Shown here: positions 53,739 to 63,010 of the stretch, one piece after another
How the letters are laid out: each line of letters begins with the position of its first letter
Numbering within the stretch: the first letter of the stretch is position 1
Source: Methylocystis rosea SV97
GTDB taxonomy: Bacteria > Pseudomonadota > Alphaproteobacteria > Rhizobiales > Beijerinckiaceae
NCBI RefSeq assembly: GCF_000372845.1
Contig: NZ_KB889963.1
Span: 2,055,923 to 2,119,922 of the forward strand
Direction of reading: 5' to 3'
Length of the DNA: 64,000 nucleotides
Position numbers and translations under genes: made by a program
Notes under the pieces: generated by a model
The model's database searches: none
Told to the model about the DNA's origin: nothing
The model's input: the letters and a program-made list of their open reading frames with translations, nothing else

Positions 53739-55183
53739 CAGCCCATGCCCTCGCGCCTAACGACGCGCTTCCCTGTTTGATCGAAGCGGAGCAGGCGCTG
53801 CTCGGCGCCATCCTGCTCAATCCGGATGCGCTCACCTATGTGCAGGGCTTTTTCGAAGGCCGGCACTTCAGCGAGCCGCTGCACAAGGCGATCTATCAGG
53901 CCGCGCTCGACATCGCCGGATCAGGACGCGCGCCGACGCTCATCGCCATCGGGGCGGAGCTTTCAAGACTCGAATTGCCGGCCAATGCGCCGCCGCTGCG
54001 CGCCTATCTTGCACGGCTCGCAGTGGAAGCCCCGAACGTCATCAACGCGCGCGACTACGCCGAGATGATCGTCGACGCCTGGGCGCGTCGCGAGCTCATC
54101 GGCCTGGCAGAGGCGACGGCGGCCGCGGCGCGCGCGCCCGGCGTCGGCCGGCTGCGCGAAACGCTCGACGATCTCGACGCCGGCGTCATCGGCCTGCGCA
54201 ACGCCGCTGCGACGAGAGACGAGCTCGATCGCTCGACGCTCGCCGGCGGACTCGCCGACGTCATCTCCGACGCCGAGGCGCATGCCGCGGGAGACGCCCG
54301 CCCGATTCCCTCGACGGGCTTCGTCGACATCGACAGAGCGATTGCCGGCGGGTATCGCCCCGGACGCCTCTATGTAATCGCCGGGCGCCCCGGCTGCGGC
54401 AAGACGGTCTTTATGTGCGCCTCGGCGAGGCGCGTCGCACGGCCACGCGAGGGCCGCCCGCAGTTCGGCGTCGACATCTATTCGCTCGAGATCGATCGCC
54501 GGGAGCTTTCCGCCCGCATGGCGGCGAACGCCATGGCCGCGGGCGTCTCGCCGCTCGATTACAGCGACATCCTCTCCGGCAAGATTGAGTCCGAGGACAT
54601 CGAGCGCCTGCGCAACATCGAGCGGAGCTTCTCGCGCTTCGCGCTCACCGTTGACGCGACGCCGCAGCTCGCCGCCGAGCAGATCGAGGCGCGCGCCAAG
54701 CGCACGAAGCAGCGGCTCGAGCGCCAAGGCAAGACGCTCGACGTCGTCTTCGTCGACTATCTGCAGATCATGAAGTTTGGCGAGCGCTACCGCGGGCGCC
54801 GAGTGGACGAGATCGGCGAGGCGACCGCCAGCCTCAAAGCTATGTCGAAGCGCCTCGAGGTCGCCGTGGTTCTTCTGTCTCAGCTCTCGCGCGAGGTCGA
54901 CAAGCGCGACGACAAGCGACCGCAGCTTTCGGATCTTCGCGACTCAGGCACCATCGAGCAGGACGCCGACGTCGTCATCGGGCTCTATCGCCCCGCCTAT
55001 TACGACCAGCGCAATCCCAAGGTGATCGACGGCACGGATCCGGAGGCTGTCGAGATCGCCGCGGCCCGCGCCAACGATCTCGAAGCGATCCTTCTCAAGA
55101 ACCGGCTCGGCCCGACGAAGGCGATCAATCTCTACTGCGACGTCGCGCGCAGCTTCATCGATAACGGAGCAAAGCAATGGTGA
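53735..55183 (+). CDS. Phage replicative DNA helicase (DnaB-like)
   Basis: A 482-residue DnaB-family helicase. The N-terminal helical domain (EAEQALLGAILLNPDAL) is followed by the RecA-like motor with Walker A GRPGCGKT (217-224), Walker B VVFVDYLQIM, and the arginine-finger region with LRDSGTIEQDADVVIGLYRP. It would unwind DNA at the phage fork in place of the host helicase. It overlaps the methyltransferase by ATGA and the DUF1376 gene by seven bases. Confidence 0.95.
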   Translation: MTAHALAPNDALPCLIEAEQALLGAILLNPDALTYVQGFFEGRHFSEPLHKAIYQAALDIAGSGRAPTLIAIGAELSRLELPANAPPLRAYLARLAVEAPNVINARDYAEMIVDAWARRELIGLAEATAAAARAPGVGRLRETLDDLDAGVIGLRNAAATRDELDRSTLAGGLADVISDAEAHAAGDARPIPSTGFVDIDRAIAGGYRPGRLYVIAGRPGCGKTVFMCASARRVARPREGRPQFGVDIYSLEIDRRELSARMAANAMAAGVSPLDYSDILSGKIESEDIERLRNIERSFSRFALTVDATPQLAAEQIEARAKRTKQRLERQGKTLDVVFVDYLQIMKFGERYRGRRVDEIGEATASLKAMSKRLEVAVVLLSQLSREVDKRDDKRPQLSDLRDSGTIEQDADVVIGLYRPAYYDQRNPKVIDGTDPEAVEIAAARANDLEAILLKNRLGPTKAINLYCDVARSFIDNGAKQW

Positions 55184-56208
55184 ATGCGGCGCCCGAACCT
55201 CTCGTCGCGCCGGAAGTCGATCTCCGTGACTTCCCTTACATGCCGCTCGACGTCGTGCGGCTGCGCGACTGCGACCTCTCAGCGAGCGCGACGGGCGAGG
55301 AGTTCCGCGCCGCCGTGCTTCTTTGGTGCGCGTCCTGGCATCAGATACCTGCCGCAAGCCTGCCTGACGATGACGCGGTTCTCTCGGCGCTCGCCGGCTA
55401 CGGGCGAATCGTGAAGGAGTGGCTGAAGGTCAAGCGAGGGGCGTTACGTCACTGGGTGAAATGCAGCGACGGAAGGCTCTATCACCCGACTGTCGCAGAG
55501 AAGGCGAACGAAGCATGGGAGGCGAAGAAGAAGCAACGTGACAGAACCGCCGCAGCACGCAACGCGCGTCTGTCGTCAAAACACAAAAACGCAACCACAG
55601 AGGATGCAACATCGCCAGTGACAAGTTCTGTTACAGAAACTGTAACAAGCTCCAAGGGAGAAGGAAGGGAGAAGGAAGGGAGAATAGATTCGGATAACCT
55701 TCCAGCGAGTCAGCTTACGGCCCGCGCGCGCGCGAGCTCAGCCGAGCTCGATTTGCGCAAGGCGATCGTCGACGTTTACGCGGCGTACGGCGCTGCAATT
55801 CCGCCGGAAACTGGCCACGCCGCCGTGTGGCTGGCGCAAGGCTATCCGCCCGAACTCTGCCTCTCGGTCGTTCGCTCGAAGATGCCGGGCGCTCGCGACA
55901 AGGGCCTGAAATGGTTCGACAAGGCCATCGCCGAGGCGGCTTCGGTCAAAGCTCCGCAGCCGAGGCGATCGGAGCCGCCGGATGATCCGAGCGATCCGCT
56001 CGTCGATCTCGGCGGATCGAAACGCCGCGAGAGCGAAATCCGAAAACACCTCGCGGCTTGGCTCGACGACAAGCGAAAAAATACCTGGAACACGATTGCG
56101 TTCGGCTTTTCGCCGGACGATCCCGGTTGCCGCGTGCCGACGGGAATCCTCGCCGAGTTCGGACTGCGGCGCGTGCCCTATCCGGTCGACGACGAGGCCG
56201 CGGCATGA
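55177..56208 (+). CDS. DUF1376-family phage replication protein
   Basis: A 343-residue protein. The N-terminal DUF1376 (YdaU-like) winged-helix domain is seen in FPYMPLDVVRLRDCDLSAS, AAVLLWCASWHQIPAASLPDDDAVL and RHWVKCSDGRLYHPTVAEKANEAW. A linker rich in Thr, Lys and Glu follows, then a second domain (DVYAAYGAAIPPETGHAAVWLA). Such proteins act as replication initiators or helicase loaders beside DnaB in phages. Confidence 0.85.
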   Translation: MVNAAPEPLVAPEVDLRDFPYMPLDVVRLRDCDLSASATGEEFRAAVLLWCASWHQIPAASLPDDDAVLSALAGYGRIVKEWLKVKRGALRHWVKCSDGRLYHPTVAEKANEAWEAKKKQRDRTAAARNARLSSKHKNATTEDATSPVTSSVTETVTSSKGEGREKEGRIDSDNLPASQLTARARASSAELDLRKAIVDVYAAYGAAIPPETGHAAVWLAQGYPPELCLSVVRSKMPGARDKGLKWFDKAIAEAASVKAPQPRRSEPPDDPSDPLVDLGGSKRRESEIRKHLAAWLDDKRKNTWNTIAFGFSPDDPGCRVPTGILAEFGLRRVPYPVDDEAAA

Positions 56209-56342
56209 CGCTCGCGAACCTCTATCCGGAGCGCCTCTGGCGCGTCGAGCGCCGCGTGATCCGCTCGCGCATCCCCGTCGTTGTTCGCCGGCGCAGCGAC
56301 AAACCGCTGGACTGGACGAAAGCGCTGAAGGAGGCGGCATAA
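56205..56342 (+). CDS. Small phage protein (45 aa)
   Basis: A 45-residue very basic protein (MTLANLYPERLWRVERRVIR ...) that starts in an ATGA overlap with the DUF1376 gene and ends at the start of the next gene (TAATGG). Translational coupling is its main support. Function unknown. Confidence 0.6.
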   Translation: MTLANLYPERLWRVERRVIRSRIPVVVRRRSDKPLDWTKALKEAA

Positions 56343-56902
56343 TGGCTCGGGCTGGAAGAGCGAGGAAAGCCGGCGCACGCGAGCGGAACGGGCGAATTCA
56401 GCGTCCTACTACGGTCGCTCAGATCGAGGCGGCAGAGGCCGAGCAGCGACGCCATGAAATGTCGGTGGTGCTCGCTCAGCCGCACCGGCGCGGCGATGAG
56501 GATCAGCTCTGCGCATCAGCGTTAGGGCGCTTCGTGAAGGCGCGAGGGCTGCGTCGCGAGCTCTATGACGCTGGCGAGCAATACGCGAATCTCAAGCGCC
56601 AGTGGCTCGCGTTTTTCGGCGCTCCAATGCCCGACCGACTCTCCGGCTCCGGAACCGGCGTGACGCTCGCGACCGCGCAAGAGTGGGGACGAAGACTCGA
56701 CGCATTGGAAATCGCCATAGCGACCGCAGCACCTGCTGGATATGGACTCGCAGTGCTCGAATACGTCCGATCCATGGCCGTTGACGGCATTGACCCGGCG
56801 GCGGGATCGCCGATCGGCGCGATAGAGCGCGGGCTACTTGGGCTCGCTGTTGAGCTCGGTCGTATTGACAAAAACGAAATCCAGGGCATAGTCGGAAATT
56901 GA
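56342..56902 (+). CDS. Hypothetical phage protein, last gene of the early operon
   Basis: A 186-residue protein, basic at the N-terminus (MARAGRARKAGARERNGR). It contains ALGRFVKARGLRRELYDAGEQYANLKRQWLAFFGAP, a pattern shared with uncharacterised Rhizobiales phage proteins. It is followed by a terminator at 56917, so it closes the rightward early operon. A late-gene regulator would fit this position, but this is not shown. Confidence 0.6.
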   Translation: MARAGRARKAGARERNGRIQRPTTVAQIEAAEAEQRRHEMSVVLAQPHRRGDEDQLCASALGRFVKARGLRRELYDAGEQYANLKRQWLAFFGAPMPDRLSGSGTGVTLATAQEWGRRLDALEIAIATAAPAGYGLAVLEYVRSMAVDGIDPAAGSPIGAIERGLLGLAVELGRIDKNEIQGIVGN

Positions 56903-56916
56903 TACTGAGATAATCA

Positions 56917-56952
56917 CGCCCGGAGCAGAAAAGCGGCCGGGCGTTTCATTTT
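56917..56952 (+). terminator. Terminator closing the rightward early operon
   Basis: Stem CGCCCGG / CCGGGCG with a 13-base loop, followed by TTTCATTTTT, 15 bases after the last early gene. It separates the early operon from the convergent A+T-rich cassette. Confidence 0.8.
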
Positions 56953-57021
56953 TGCGAACTCTCGGTGCTGTAGCCGGCGGAGCCGGTCGCCTTCTTCCAA
57001 TGGACCACACTTTCTCGTTAC

Positions 57022-57519
57022 TTAACATTCCTCTATTTTTCGGAGGTACATGTAGCTGTCTCCCTCCAAAGATAAATTTTTTTGCTGGCTTATTTTTGCA
57101 GTCAGTTTGCCGGGAGTGTAGCTGAATTCGTCCACGTAAAAATCACCTATTCGTGTTATTATTTCAAACTTTCCTACGTTCTTGCATCGAGTTTGTATTT
57201 TAGTCAGTGTTTGCTTTGAAACTCGCAAATTACCATCTCCGCGGATTACAATGTTCAATTTTTTTTTGCATTTATCGTTGAAAGCAATCTCTGGCGTTCT
57301 CTCATCGGACCAGCGAACCTTAACTTGCTTGCCGCTACACTCAAGATCAAACAATATCCCGTCCTTATCTGCTGAAACTACAACCCCGGAATATTGCTCC
57401 AATGGATAAGTATGGAATATTAGATTATCAGCCATGCTTAAGTCAGCGGAACGCATGAAAACAAGGCAAGATATAAACAGTGCGAAGCCATTATGGCGAC
57501 GTGTGAGAAAATTGATCAT
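57022..57519 (-). CDS. Exported A+T-rich cassette protein (165 aa)
   Basis: A 165-residue protein with a signal peptide-like start (MINFLTRRHNGFALFISCLVF, cut near SMADN). The mature part is beta-rich and carries four cysteines (LECSGKQVKVRW, NDKCKKKL, QTRCKNVG and a terminal Cys). It is markedly A+T-richer than all phage core genes and reads opposite to them. It overlaps the upstream membrane-protein gene by 29 bases. Likely a periplasmic partner of that membrane protein; role unknown. Confidence 0.7.
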   Translation of the reverse strand: MINFLTRRHNGFALFISCLVFMRSADLSMADNLIFHTYPLEQYSGVVVSADKDGILFDLECSGKQVKVRWSDERTPEIAFNDKCKKKLNIVIRGDGNLRVSKQTLTKIQTRCKNVGKFEIITRIGDFYVDEFSYTPGKLTAKISQQKNLSLEGDSYMYLRKIEEC

Positions 57520-58192
57520 GATCTGATAGCCTTATGTGATGTATATCAATGCTTGGATTCTGCGCAGACATCGTAGGAGTCTTGAATACTACGATTTCAT
57601 TCGACGAGCTATGAAGAAGGAGGAGCAGCGATTCCTTTGTACGGGGAGGCCAAGTGCCTATTAATTTGTTAACTAGATCTGATTTATCCTTGCTGTTGCT
57701 GTAAAAGTGTGTAAGGGCCTGTAGTGTTGTGGTACTGACATACATGTCATCGACAGCCGATCTTGCACCAACGGCAAATGCGAAATAGCTTCCTCCTACC
57801 AATGCGGCAATCAAGAGGCCATAAGACAGGGCCTCCCCCCCTATAACGAGTTGAGTCGCTTGTATACTGAATGAAATTCTATGAACAAAAACAGCAGTTA
57901 TAATCGATGAGAAGATTACAAGAAATAGCTTATCCGCGTACAGCAGTGTAAATCCTCTGTATATTATGTGAGAATAATCCAGACCAAGAAATTGATATTT
58001 GATCCCAAACTGAGAATAATATGCGTCGGTAGTTATTAGGCCAAAAACAGCAAAAAAAGTGGCTACGAAAATCATTTGGTCTCTAATCAGCTTTAAAAAG
58101 TCAATCGGGTTGCTGTCCTTCCGATGATCGATCGAGCGAAATCGCAACCGACGCGCTGCCGCCGAGGGCTTTTTTTTGTGAAAAGCAACCAT
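57491..58192 (-). CDS. A+T-rich cassette membrane protein (233 aa)
   Basis: A 233-residue protein with a basic N-terminus (KKKPSAAARRLRFRSIDHRK). About four membrane segments follow (MIFVATFFAVFGLITTDAYY; ADKLFLVIFSSIITAVFVHR; ALSYGLLIAALVGGSYFAFA), then a soluble C-terminal part with a Ser-rich SLLLLLHSSSNE stretch. Together with the exported protein downstream it forms a two-gene unit inserted between early and packaging genes, in opposite orientation. Candidates are superinfection exclusion or envelope modification; neither is proven. Confidence 0.7.
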   Translation of the reverse strand: MVAFHKKKPSAAARRLRFRSIDHRKDSNPIDFLKLIRDQMIFVATFFAVFGLITTDAYYSQFGIKYQFLGLDYSHIIYRGFTLLYADKLFLVIFSSIITAVFVHRISFSIQATQLVIGGEALSYGLLIAALVGGSYFAFAVGARSAVDDMYVSTTTLQALTHFYSNSKDKSDLVNKLIGTWPPRTKESLLLLLHSSSNEIVVFKTPTMSAQNPSIDIHHIRLSDHDQFSHTSP

Positions 58193-58548
58193 GCTCTTTC
58201 AAAACCGGGTAAGAAGCTTGAAAGCTTCGGGCGGGCCTTTCTAATGTTATGCACCCTCAAGTCTGCACTCATCCGATCTTTCCTACAAGCCCAAGTTGGG
58301 ACGACGAGATGCGCAGCGTTCCTTTGCTCAAGGCGAAATGACACAGCGCGTATCGATACGATGAAGGTAAAGCCCGGTGCGAGACAGGCGGCGTCGCGGG
58401 TCCTTCCTTGGTAGCCCCTATACGGATGGGGCGGGGGTCCGGGGGTGGGAACGTAATTACTAGTTTCATCAGGGTTGCGGATCGCTGGTTGCGATAGCGC
58501 CGGGTTGCGATGTTGGTTGCGTATCAGGGCAAGAGGTTGCGAACCTGA
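58193..58548. other. Region between the cassette and terminase, including packaging repeats
   Basis: About 356 bases without a supported gene. The right part holds a cluster of GGTTGCG repeats (58473-58541) directly ahead of the terminase small subunit; the left part shows nothing recognisable and presumably holds the cassette promoter on the minus strand. Confidence 0.6.
58473..58541 (+). repeat. Five GGTTGCG direct repeats, candidate terminase-binding (cos/pac) site
   Basis: GGTTGCG occurs at 58473, 58487, 58503, 58515 and 58535, all in the same direction, ending eight bases before the terminase small subunit gene. Spacings are 14, 16, 12 and 20 bases. Small terminase proteins bind repeated sites next to their own gene to start packaging, and this one has an N-terminal helix-turn-helix. 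Confidence 0.7.
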
Positions 58549-59193
58549 ATGGCGAGCGAAGCGGCGGCGAGAAAGGACGACGCGGACTGGGTTTCGGTCA
58601 CAGAGCTCGCCCGCGAGCGTGGCGTAAGTCATCAGGCAATCTCGAAGCGTGTCCGGGCGCTCGCGAAGCGCGGTCAACTGTCGACGCAGCAACAGGGCAA
58701 GACTGTCCTGGTTCATCGACCATCGTTCGACGCGCTTTCCGCCGCATCGCATGATCCGGCGCAGGATCTCCGCAATCGCCATCAACGCCGCGTTTCGGCG
58801 AACGATGATGGGCTCCGCGATCTCATCGAGGAGCCTCCAGCGCCGCCAACGGTCGATGACCCGGCGAAGGAGCCGCCGAAACCTTCGGCGTATGACGACG
58901 CATCCACTCGTGAAAAGCATGCGAGGGCCGCGCTCGCCGAAATACAGCTCGCGCAGAAGAGTGGAGAGCTGGTGCCGGCACGGGAGCTTGCCGGCGCACT
59001 GACGGAAGTCGGGACGGCGATCCAACAGCACGTCAAGCGACTGACGGCGAACAGCGGGAAATTCTACGCGGCGGCGATCGGCGGCGGCGAAGAAGCATTG
59101 CGCATCGAACTCGAGCAATACGCCAACCAGCAGCTCGCCGACATCCGCGCTTCGATGAACGCGCTCGCCGCCACCACGGAAAAGACGGACTAA
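58549..59193 (+). CDS. Terminase small subunit-like protein
   Basis: A 214-residue protein with an N-terminal helix-turn-helix (WVSVTELARERGVSHQAISKRVRALAKRGQL) of the Nu1 kind, a Pro-rich linker, and a C-terminal helical region (KHARAALAEIQLAQKSGELVPARELAGALTEVG) that is typical of small terminases binding the large subunit. It would recognise the packaging site and hand DNA to the large subunit encoded next. Start ATG 58549. Confidence 0.82.
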   Translation: MASEAAARKDDADWVSVTELARERGVSHQAISKRVRALAKRGQLSTQQQGKTVLVHRPSFDALSAASHDPAQDLRNRHQRRVSANDDGLRDLIEEPPAPPTVDDPAKEPPKPSAYDDASTREKHARAALAEIQLAQKSGELVPARELAGALTEVGTAIQQHVKRLTANSGKFYAAAIGGGEEALRIELEQYANQQLADIRASMNALAATTEKTD

Positions 59194-59199
59194 TCACCT

Positions 59200-61239
59200 A
59201 TGCAACCGAAATTCGCTTCCGCGCTGGCGATCGTCGCCGGCGCGATCGCCGCCGCTATCACGCCGCCATCGTCGCTAACGCCGTCGCAATGGGCTGCGAA
59301 AAATCTCGTCCTCGCCGAGGGGCCGCGCGCTGGCGAACTCTGGGACCCTGCGCAGGCGCCATACATCTGCGCGATCATCGACACGGTCTATTGCGGCCCT
59401 CACGTCAAGGGCACTGTACGCAAATCGGCGCAGACTGGATTCACGCAGGGCCTGACGGCCGTCGAAGGATGGATTGCGGCGGAAAATCCCGCGCGCACGC
59501 TGCATGTGATGCCGACGACTTCGCTCGCGCTCGGCTACAATCGCGAAAAATTGCAGCCCGTTATCGATGCGACTGCCGCTCTCAAAGCGCGCATCCGCGA
59601 CGTGTCCAGTCGAGGGGCCGTCGGCTCCAATTCGCTTTACAAAGCGTTTCCCGGCGGCTCCATCGCCATCGTCGGGGCCAATTCCGCCTCCGAATTGCAG
59701 TTTCGCACGATCAAATACGCGAATTGCGACGAGATCGATCAGTATCCAAAGGATCTTGAGGGCCAAGGCTCGCCGATGGCGATGATCGACGCTCGCCAGA
59801 TCGCATTTCACACGACACGCGACTATCGCAAACTGCAGGGTGGCACACCTACGCTGAAGGGCTCGTCGCTCGTCGACGCAGAATTTGAGGCAGGCGACCA
59901 GCGCTATCAGCATCTGCCGTGTCCGCACTGCAAGGAGCGCATTCGACTCGTGTTCGGCGGCTACGCCGACGAGACAGGCAGCGTTGGATTGCGGTTCAAC
60001 CGTGGCGCCCCCTATGACGCGCACTACGTCTGCCAAGCATGCGGCGTGCGCATCGAGCATTGGCAAAAGCAAGGGATGGTCGCGGCGGCGCTCGAACTGC
60101 CCGATTACGGTTTCATTGCCGAAAAGCCGGAACCGGGACGGCATCCCTCGTGGCATATCGATGCGATCGCGTCGAACTTCACGACCTGGGACAAGATCGC
60201 CGAAACTTTTGTCAGCGCCGGCGACGATCCGCAGAAGCTCAAGAGCTTCTACAATCACTGGCTCGGCCTCGCCTATGAGGAAAAGTCCGACGCCCCGGAC
60301 TGGCAGGCGCTCTATAAGCGCCGCGAGCCATACGCGGAGCGTGTCATTCCCGTCGACGCCCTGATCGTCGTCATGGGCGTCGACGTGCAAAAGCGCGGAC
60401 TCTACGTCGAGCTCACCGGCTGGACCGCGGATCGCCGCAGCTTCACGCTGTTTGCGACCTACATTGCAGCAGGAACGGTCGAAAAGCCGTCCGATACGTC
60501 GGACCCGGAAGATTCGTGCTGGAAGAGGCTTTCGGAGTTGCACGAAACGCCGCTTGCCGACGCCTTCGGCGGACGTCGGCGCATCGATGCGACGGGCGTC
60601 GACTGTCGCTACAACGCGCCTGTTGTTTATGACTGGGTTCGTCGACACCACGGCGCCTACGCCATCCGCACAGAGGAAGGCTGGGGCCGACCGGCTCTCG
60701 CCGCTCCGCAGCTCGTCGACTTCGACTGGCGCGGAAAGCGCATTCGCAAGGGCGTCCAGCAGTGGAAAGCCGGCTCCTATAATCTCAAGTCGCGCTTCTA
60801 CGCCTATCTGAATCGCGAGACGTCGATCGGCGAGGACGGATTGATTGTCGCGCCCTCGGGCTTCTGCCATTTCGGCTCCTTCCTGCCGGAAGGCTATTTC
60901 CGGCAGCTCACGTCGGAGTATGTGGGACAGGACAAAGCCGGAAACCGCATCTGGAAGCAGCGTGAAGAGGACAATCACTGGCTCGATTGCCGCGTCATCG
61001 CGATGAGCCTCGCCTTCGGCGCGCCGGTTTTCGACATAGGCAATCGCCCCGAGAGCTTCTGGCGCGATCTCGCCTATGAGCGCGGCGCGCCGGAATCGGT
61101 GCTGGCGCCGTTGCTCCGCGCCGCTGATCCGATCGCCGCCGCAGCGAAGCTCGATGCGGAAGCGCCGAGCGAGTCTCCGCCAGGAGAGGCGCAGGAACAG
61201 TCCGGCGGATGGCCCTATTCGGGAGGCTCCTGGCTATGA
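59200..61239 (+). CDS. Terminase large subunit, GpA family
   Basis: A 679-residue lambda GpA-type packaging ATPase/nuclease. It has the opening PSQWAAKNLVLAEGPRAGELWDP, the Walker A-like VRKSAQTGFTQ (75-83), and the nuclease-domain acidic residues around VVMGVDVQKRGLYVE and RRIDATGVDCRY. A zinc-like CPHCKERIR ... CQACGVRIE pair is also present. It translocates DNA into the prohead and cuts it at the packaging site. It overlaps the gpW-like gene by four bases. Confidence 0.95.
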   Translation: MQPKFASALAIVAGAIAAAITPPSSLTPSQWAAKNLVLAEGPRAGELWDPAQAPYICAIIDTVYCGPHVKGTVRKSAQTGFTQGLTAVEGWIAAENPARTLHVMPTTSLALGYNREKLQPVIDATAALKARIRDVSSRGAVGSNSLYKAFPGGSIAIVGANSASELQFRTIKYANCDEIDQYPKDLEGQGSPMAMIDARQIAFHTTRDYRKLQGGTPTLKGSSLVDAEFEAGDQRYQHLPCPHCKERIRLVFGGYADETGSVGLRFNRGAPYDAHYVCQACGVRIEHWQKQGMVAAALELPDYGFIAEKPEPGRHPSWHIDAIASNFTTWDKIAETFVSAGDDPQKLKSFYNHWLGLAYEEKSDAPDWQALYKRREPYAERVIPVDALIVVMGVDVQKRGLYVELTGWTADRRSFTLFATYIAAGTVEKPSDTSDPEDSCWKRLSELHETPLADAFGGRRRIDATGVDCRYNAPVVYDWVRRHHGAYAIRTEEGWGRPALAAPQLVDFDWRGKRIRKGVQQWKAGSYNLKSRFYAYLNRETSIGEDGLIVAPSGFCHFGSFLPEGYFRQLTSEYVGQDKAGNRIWKQREEDNHWLDCRVIAMSLAFGAPVFDIGNRPESFWRDLAYERGAPESVLAPLLRAADPIAAAAKLDAEAPSESPPGEAQEQSGGWPYSGGSWL

Positions 61240-61460
61240 TGCCTTCCGAAATCGACTCGGCGATTTCCGCGCTCGAGGCGGCGCTCGCCTCCGGCGAGCT
61301 AACCGTAGAATACGCGGGACGGCGCACGACCTACCAGTCGCAAGACAACATCATCAAGGCGCTCGAGTATTTCAAGCGCCAAAAGCAGGGTGTGCCGACG
61401 ACGGGCCCCGCGCCGGCGAGCGCCGATCGCGGCTCCTATGCGAGCTTTTCGCGAGACTGA
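61236..61460 (+). CDS. gpW-like head-tail joining protein
   Basis: A 74-residue protein from ATG 61236 (MMPSEIDSAISALEAALASG), the small helical gpW/head completion family located between GpA terminase and portal in lambdoid phages. It contains LTVEYAGRRTTYQSQDNIIKALEYF. It helps connect head and tail after packaging. It starts inside the terminase stop codon. Confidence 0.82.
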   Translation: MMPSEIDSAISALEAALASGELTVEYAGRRTTYQSQDNIIKALEYFKRQKQGVPTTGPAPASADRGSYASFSRD

Positions 61461-62993
61461 ATGACCTTCAAACCGTCCTTTTTCGACCGCGCGTTGCTTG
61501 CGATCGCGCCGACGCTCGGCATCAGGCGATTGCATGCGCGCGCGGTCGCGGAGCAGCTGCTCCGCGCGTTCGACGGCGCCTCGCATGATCGTCGACTATC
61601 GGGCTGGATTACAACCGGAGCCTCGGCAAACTCCGAGAACTATGGCGCGATCGATCGTCTTCGCAATCGCGCGCGCGATCTCGACCGCAACAACAAACTC
61701 GTTGCCTCGGCGCGCGCCCAGTTCGCGGGTCGCGTCGTCGGCACGGGCATCACGCCGAGGGCCGTCGACCCGCGCAAGAGCCTGCGAAAGATCGCAAACG
61801 ACGCCTGGAAGCGATTCGTCGAGACCTGCGATCCCGAGGGGCAGCAGGATTACTATGGCATGCAGAATCTCGCGGCGGGGACGATGTTCCGCGATGGCGA
61901 GGTGCTGAGAGTTTGGACGAAGGACGAAGACGGCAACTCCGACGGCAAAATCATGCTTCGCGAGGCCGATTTTCTCGATTCCAGCCGAGAAACATTCGGA
62001 ATGGCTGCGAAAGACGACAAAATTGTCATTCAGGGCGTCGAATTCAACAAAATCGGCGCGCGAACCGGCTATTGGCTCTATCCCGTCCATCCCGGCGAGC
62101 TCATCGGCGTGACGCCGAACCGCCTGATGCGCGGGATCTCGAATTGGGTCGATGCACAAGACGTAGATCATATCTACCAAGTGCTAAGGCCAGGCCAGAT
62201 ACGCGGCGCGTCTTGGCTGGCGCCGTCCATAACGGCATTGCGCGGTCTCGACGATGTCAACGAGGCGATCATCTGGCGCAAGCGCATCGAAGCCTGCATC
62301 GGCCTCGTCATCCGCACGCCAGAGGCGCAAGGCGCGGCACCCATCCTCGGTCCGCAAAAGACGGACTCAAAAGGGCGTATAGAAGAGACCCTCTCGCCGG
62401 GTAAATTACTGCGCACCGGCCCCGGCGAGGATGTGACGCCATTTCAGCCGTCGACGAGCGGCGATACGCTCGATTTCATCCGCTCGCAGCTCTTCGCGTT
62501 CTCTGCCTCGATCGGCGTTCCATATTTCGCAGTCACAGGCGATCCCAGCCAAGCGAACTATTCGAGTCAGCGCGCGGCGATCGTCTCAGGCAATGTGCTG
62601 ATCGACGTCGTTCAGTGGCTCGTCTTCGCGCCACGCGAGCGGCGCGCCTGGCGACGCGTCATGCTTCGCGAAGCAATTCTGAAGCGCGACCACCGCATTG
62701 CGGAAGTTGGTTGCGAGCTCGCCATGCCGGTTCGGCCCTGGGTCGACCCGCTTAAGGAGATCATGGCGAAGGTCATGGAGATACGCGCCGGTTTGCAGGC
62801 GCAACCCGATGCGCTCGCCGAACGCGGCGTGAACTGGGAGGAAGTCGTCGCCGAGATCGACGGCTTTCTCGGCGCGCTCGACTCGACGTCCTCGAAAGTC
62901 GTTCTCGACACGGACCCGCGTCGGATCAATCACGCCGGAGCGCTGCAGATCCTGCAAGGCGCGCTCGGCGGCGCTGACGCCGCGAACAATTAA
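61461..62993 (+). CDS. Phage portal protein, lambda family
   Basis: A 510-residue portal (lambda GpB type), the dodecameric ring through which DNA enters the head. Recognised segments are RNRARDLDRNNKLVASARAQFAGRVVGTGI, RDGEVLRVWTKDE, HIYQVLRPGQIRGASWLAPS and VPYFAVTGDPSQANYSSQRAAIV. It follows the gpW-like gene with no gap and precedes the protease-capsid gene by 17 bases. Confidence 0.95.
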   Translation: MTFKPSFFDRALLAIAPTLGIRRLHARAVAEQLLRAFDGASHDRRLSGWITTGASANSENYGAIDRLRNRARDLDRNNKLVASARAQFAGRVVGTGITPRAVDPRKSLRKIANDAWKRFVETCDPEGQQDYYGMQNLAAGTMFRDGEVLRVWTKDEDGNSDGKIMLREADFLDSSRETFGMAAKDDKIVIQGVEFNKIGARTGYWLYPVHPGELIGVTPNRLMRGISNWVDAQDVDHIYQVLRPGQIRGASWLAPSITALRGLDDVNEAIIWRKRIEACIGLVIRTPEAQGAAPILGPQKTDSKGRIEETLSPGKLLRTGPGEDVTPFQPSTSGDTLDFIRSQLFAFSASIGVPYFAVTGDPSQANYSSQRAAIVSGNVLIDVVQWLVFAPRERRAWRRVMLREAILKRDHRIAEVGCELAMPVRPWVDPLKEIMAKVMEIRAGLQAQPDALAERGVNWEEVVAEIDGFLGALDSTSSKVVLDTDPRRINHAGALQILQGALGGADAANN

Positions 62994-63010
62994 AACTGAA
63001 AGGAAAGCCC

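Noticed and set aside
58473-58541. CRISPR array for the GGTTGCG repeats
   Set aside because: Units are only seven bases with spacers of 5-13 bases; far too short for CRISPR, and located at a terminase gene.
59275-60978. Long minus-strand frame opposite the terminase large subunit
   Set aside because: Antisense of a confident GpA terminase; composition typical of GC-rich shadow frames.
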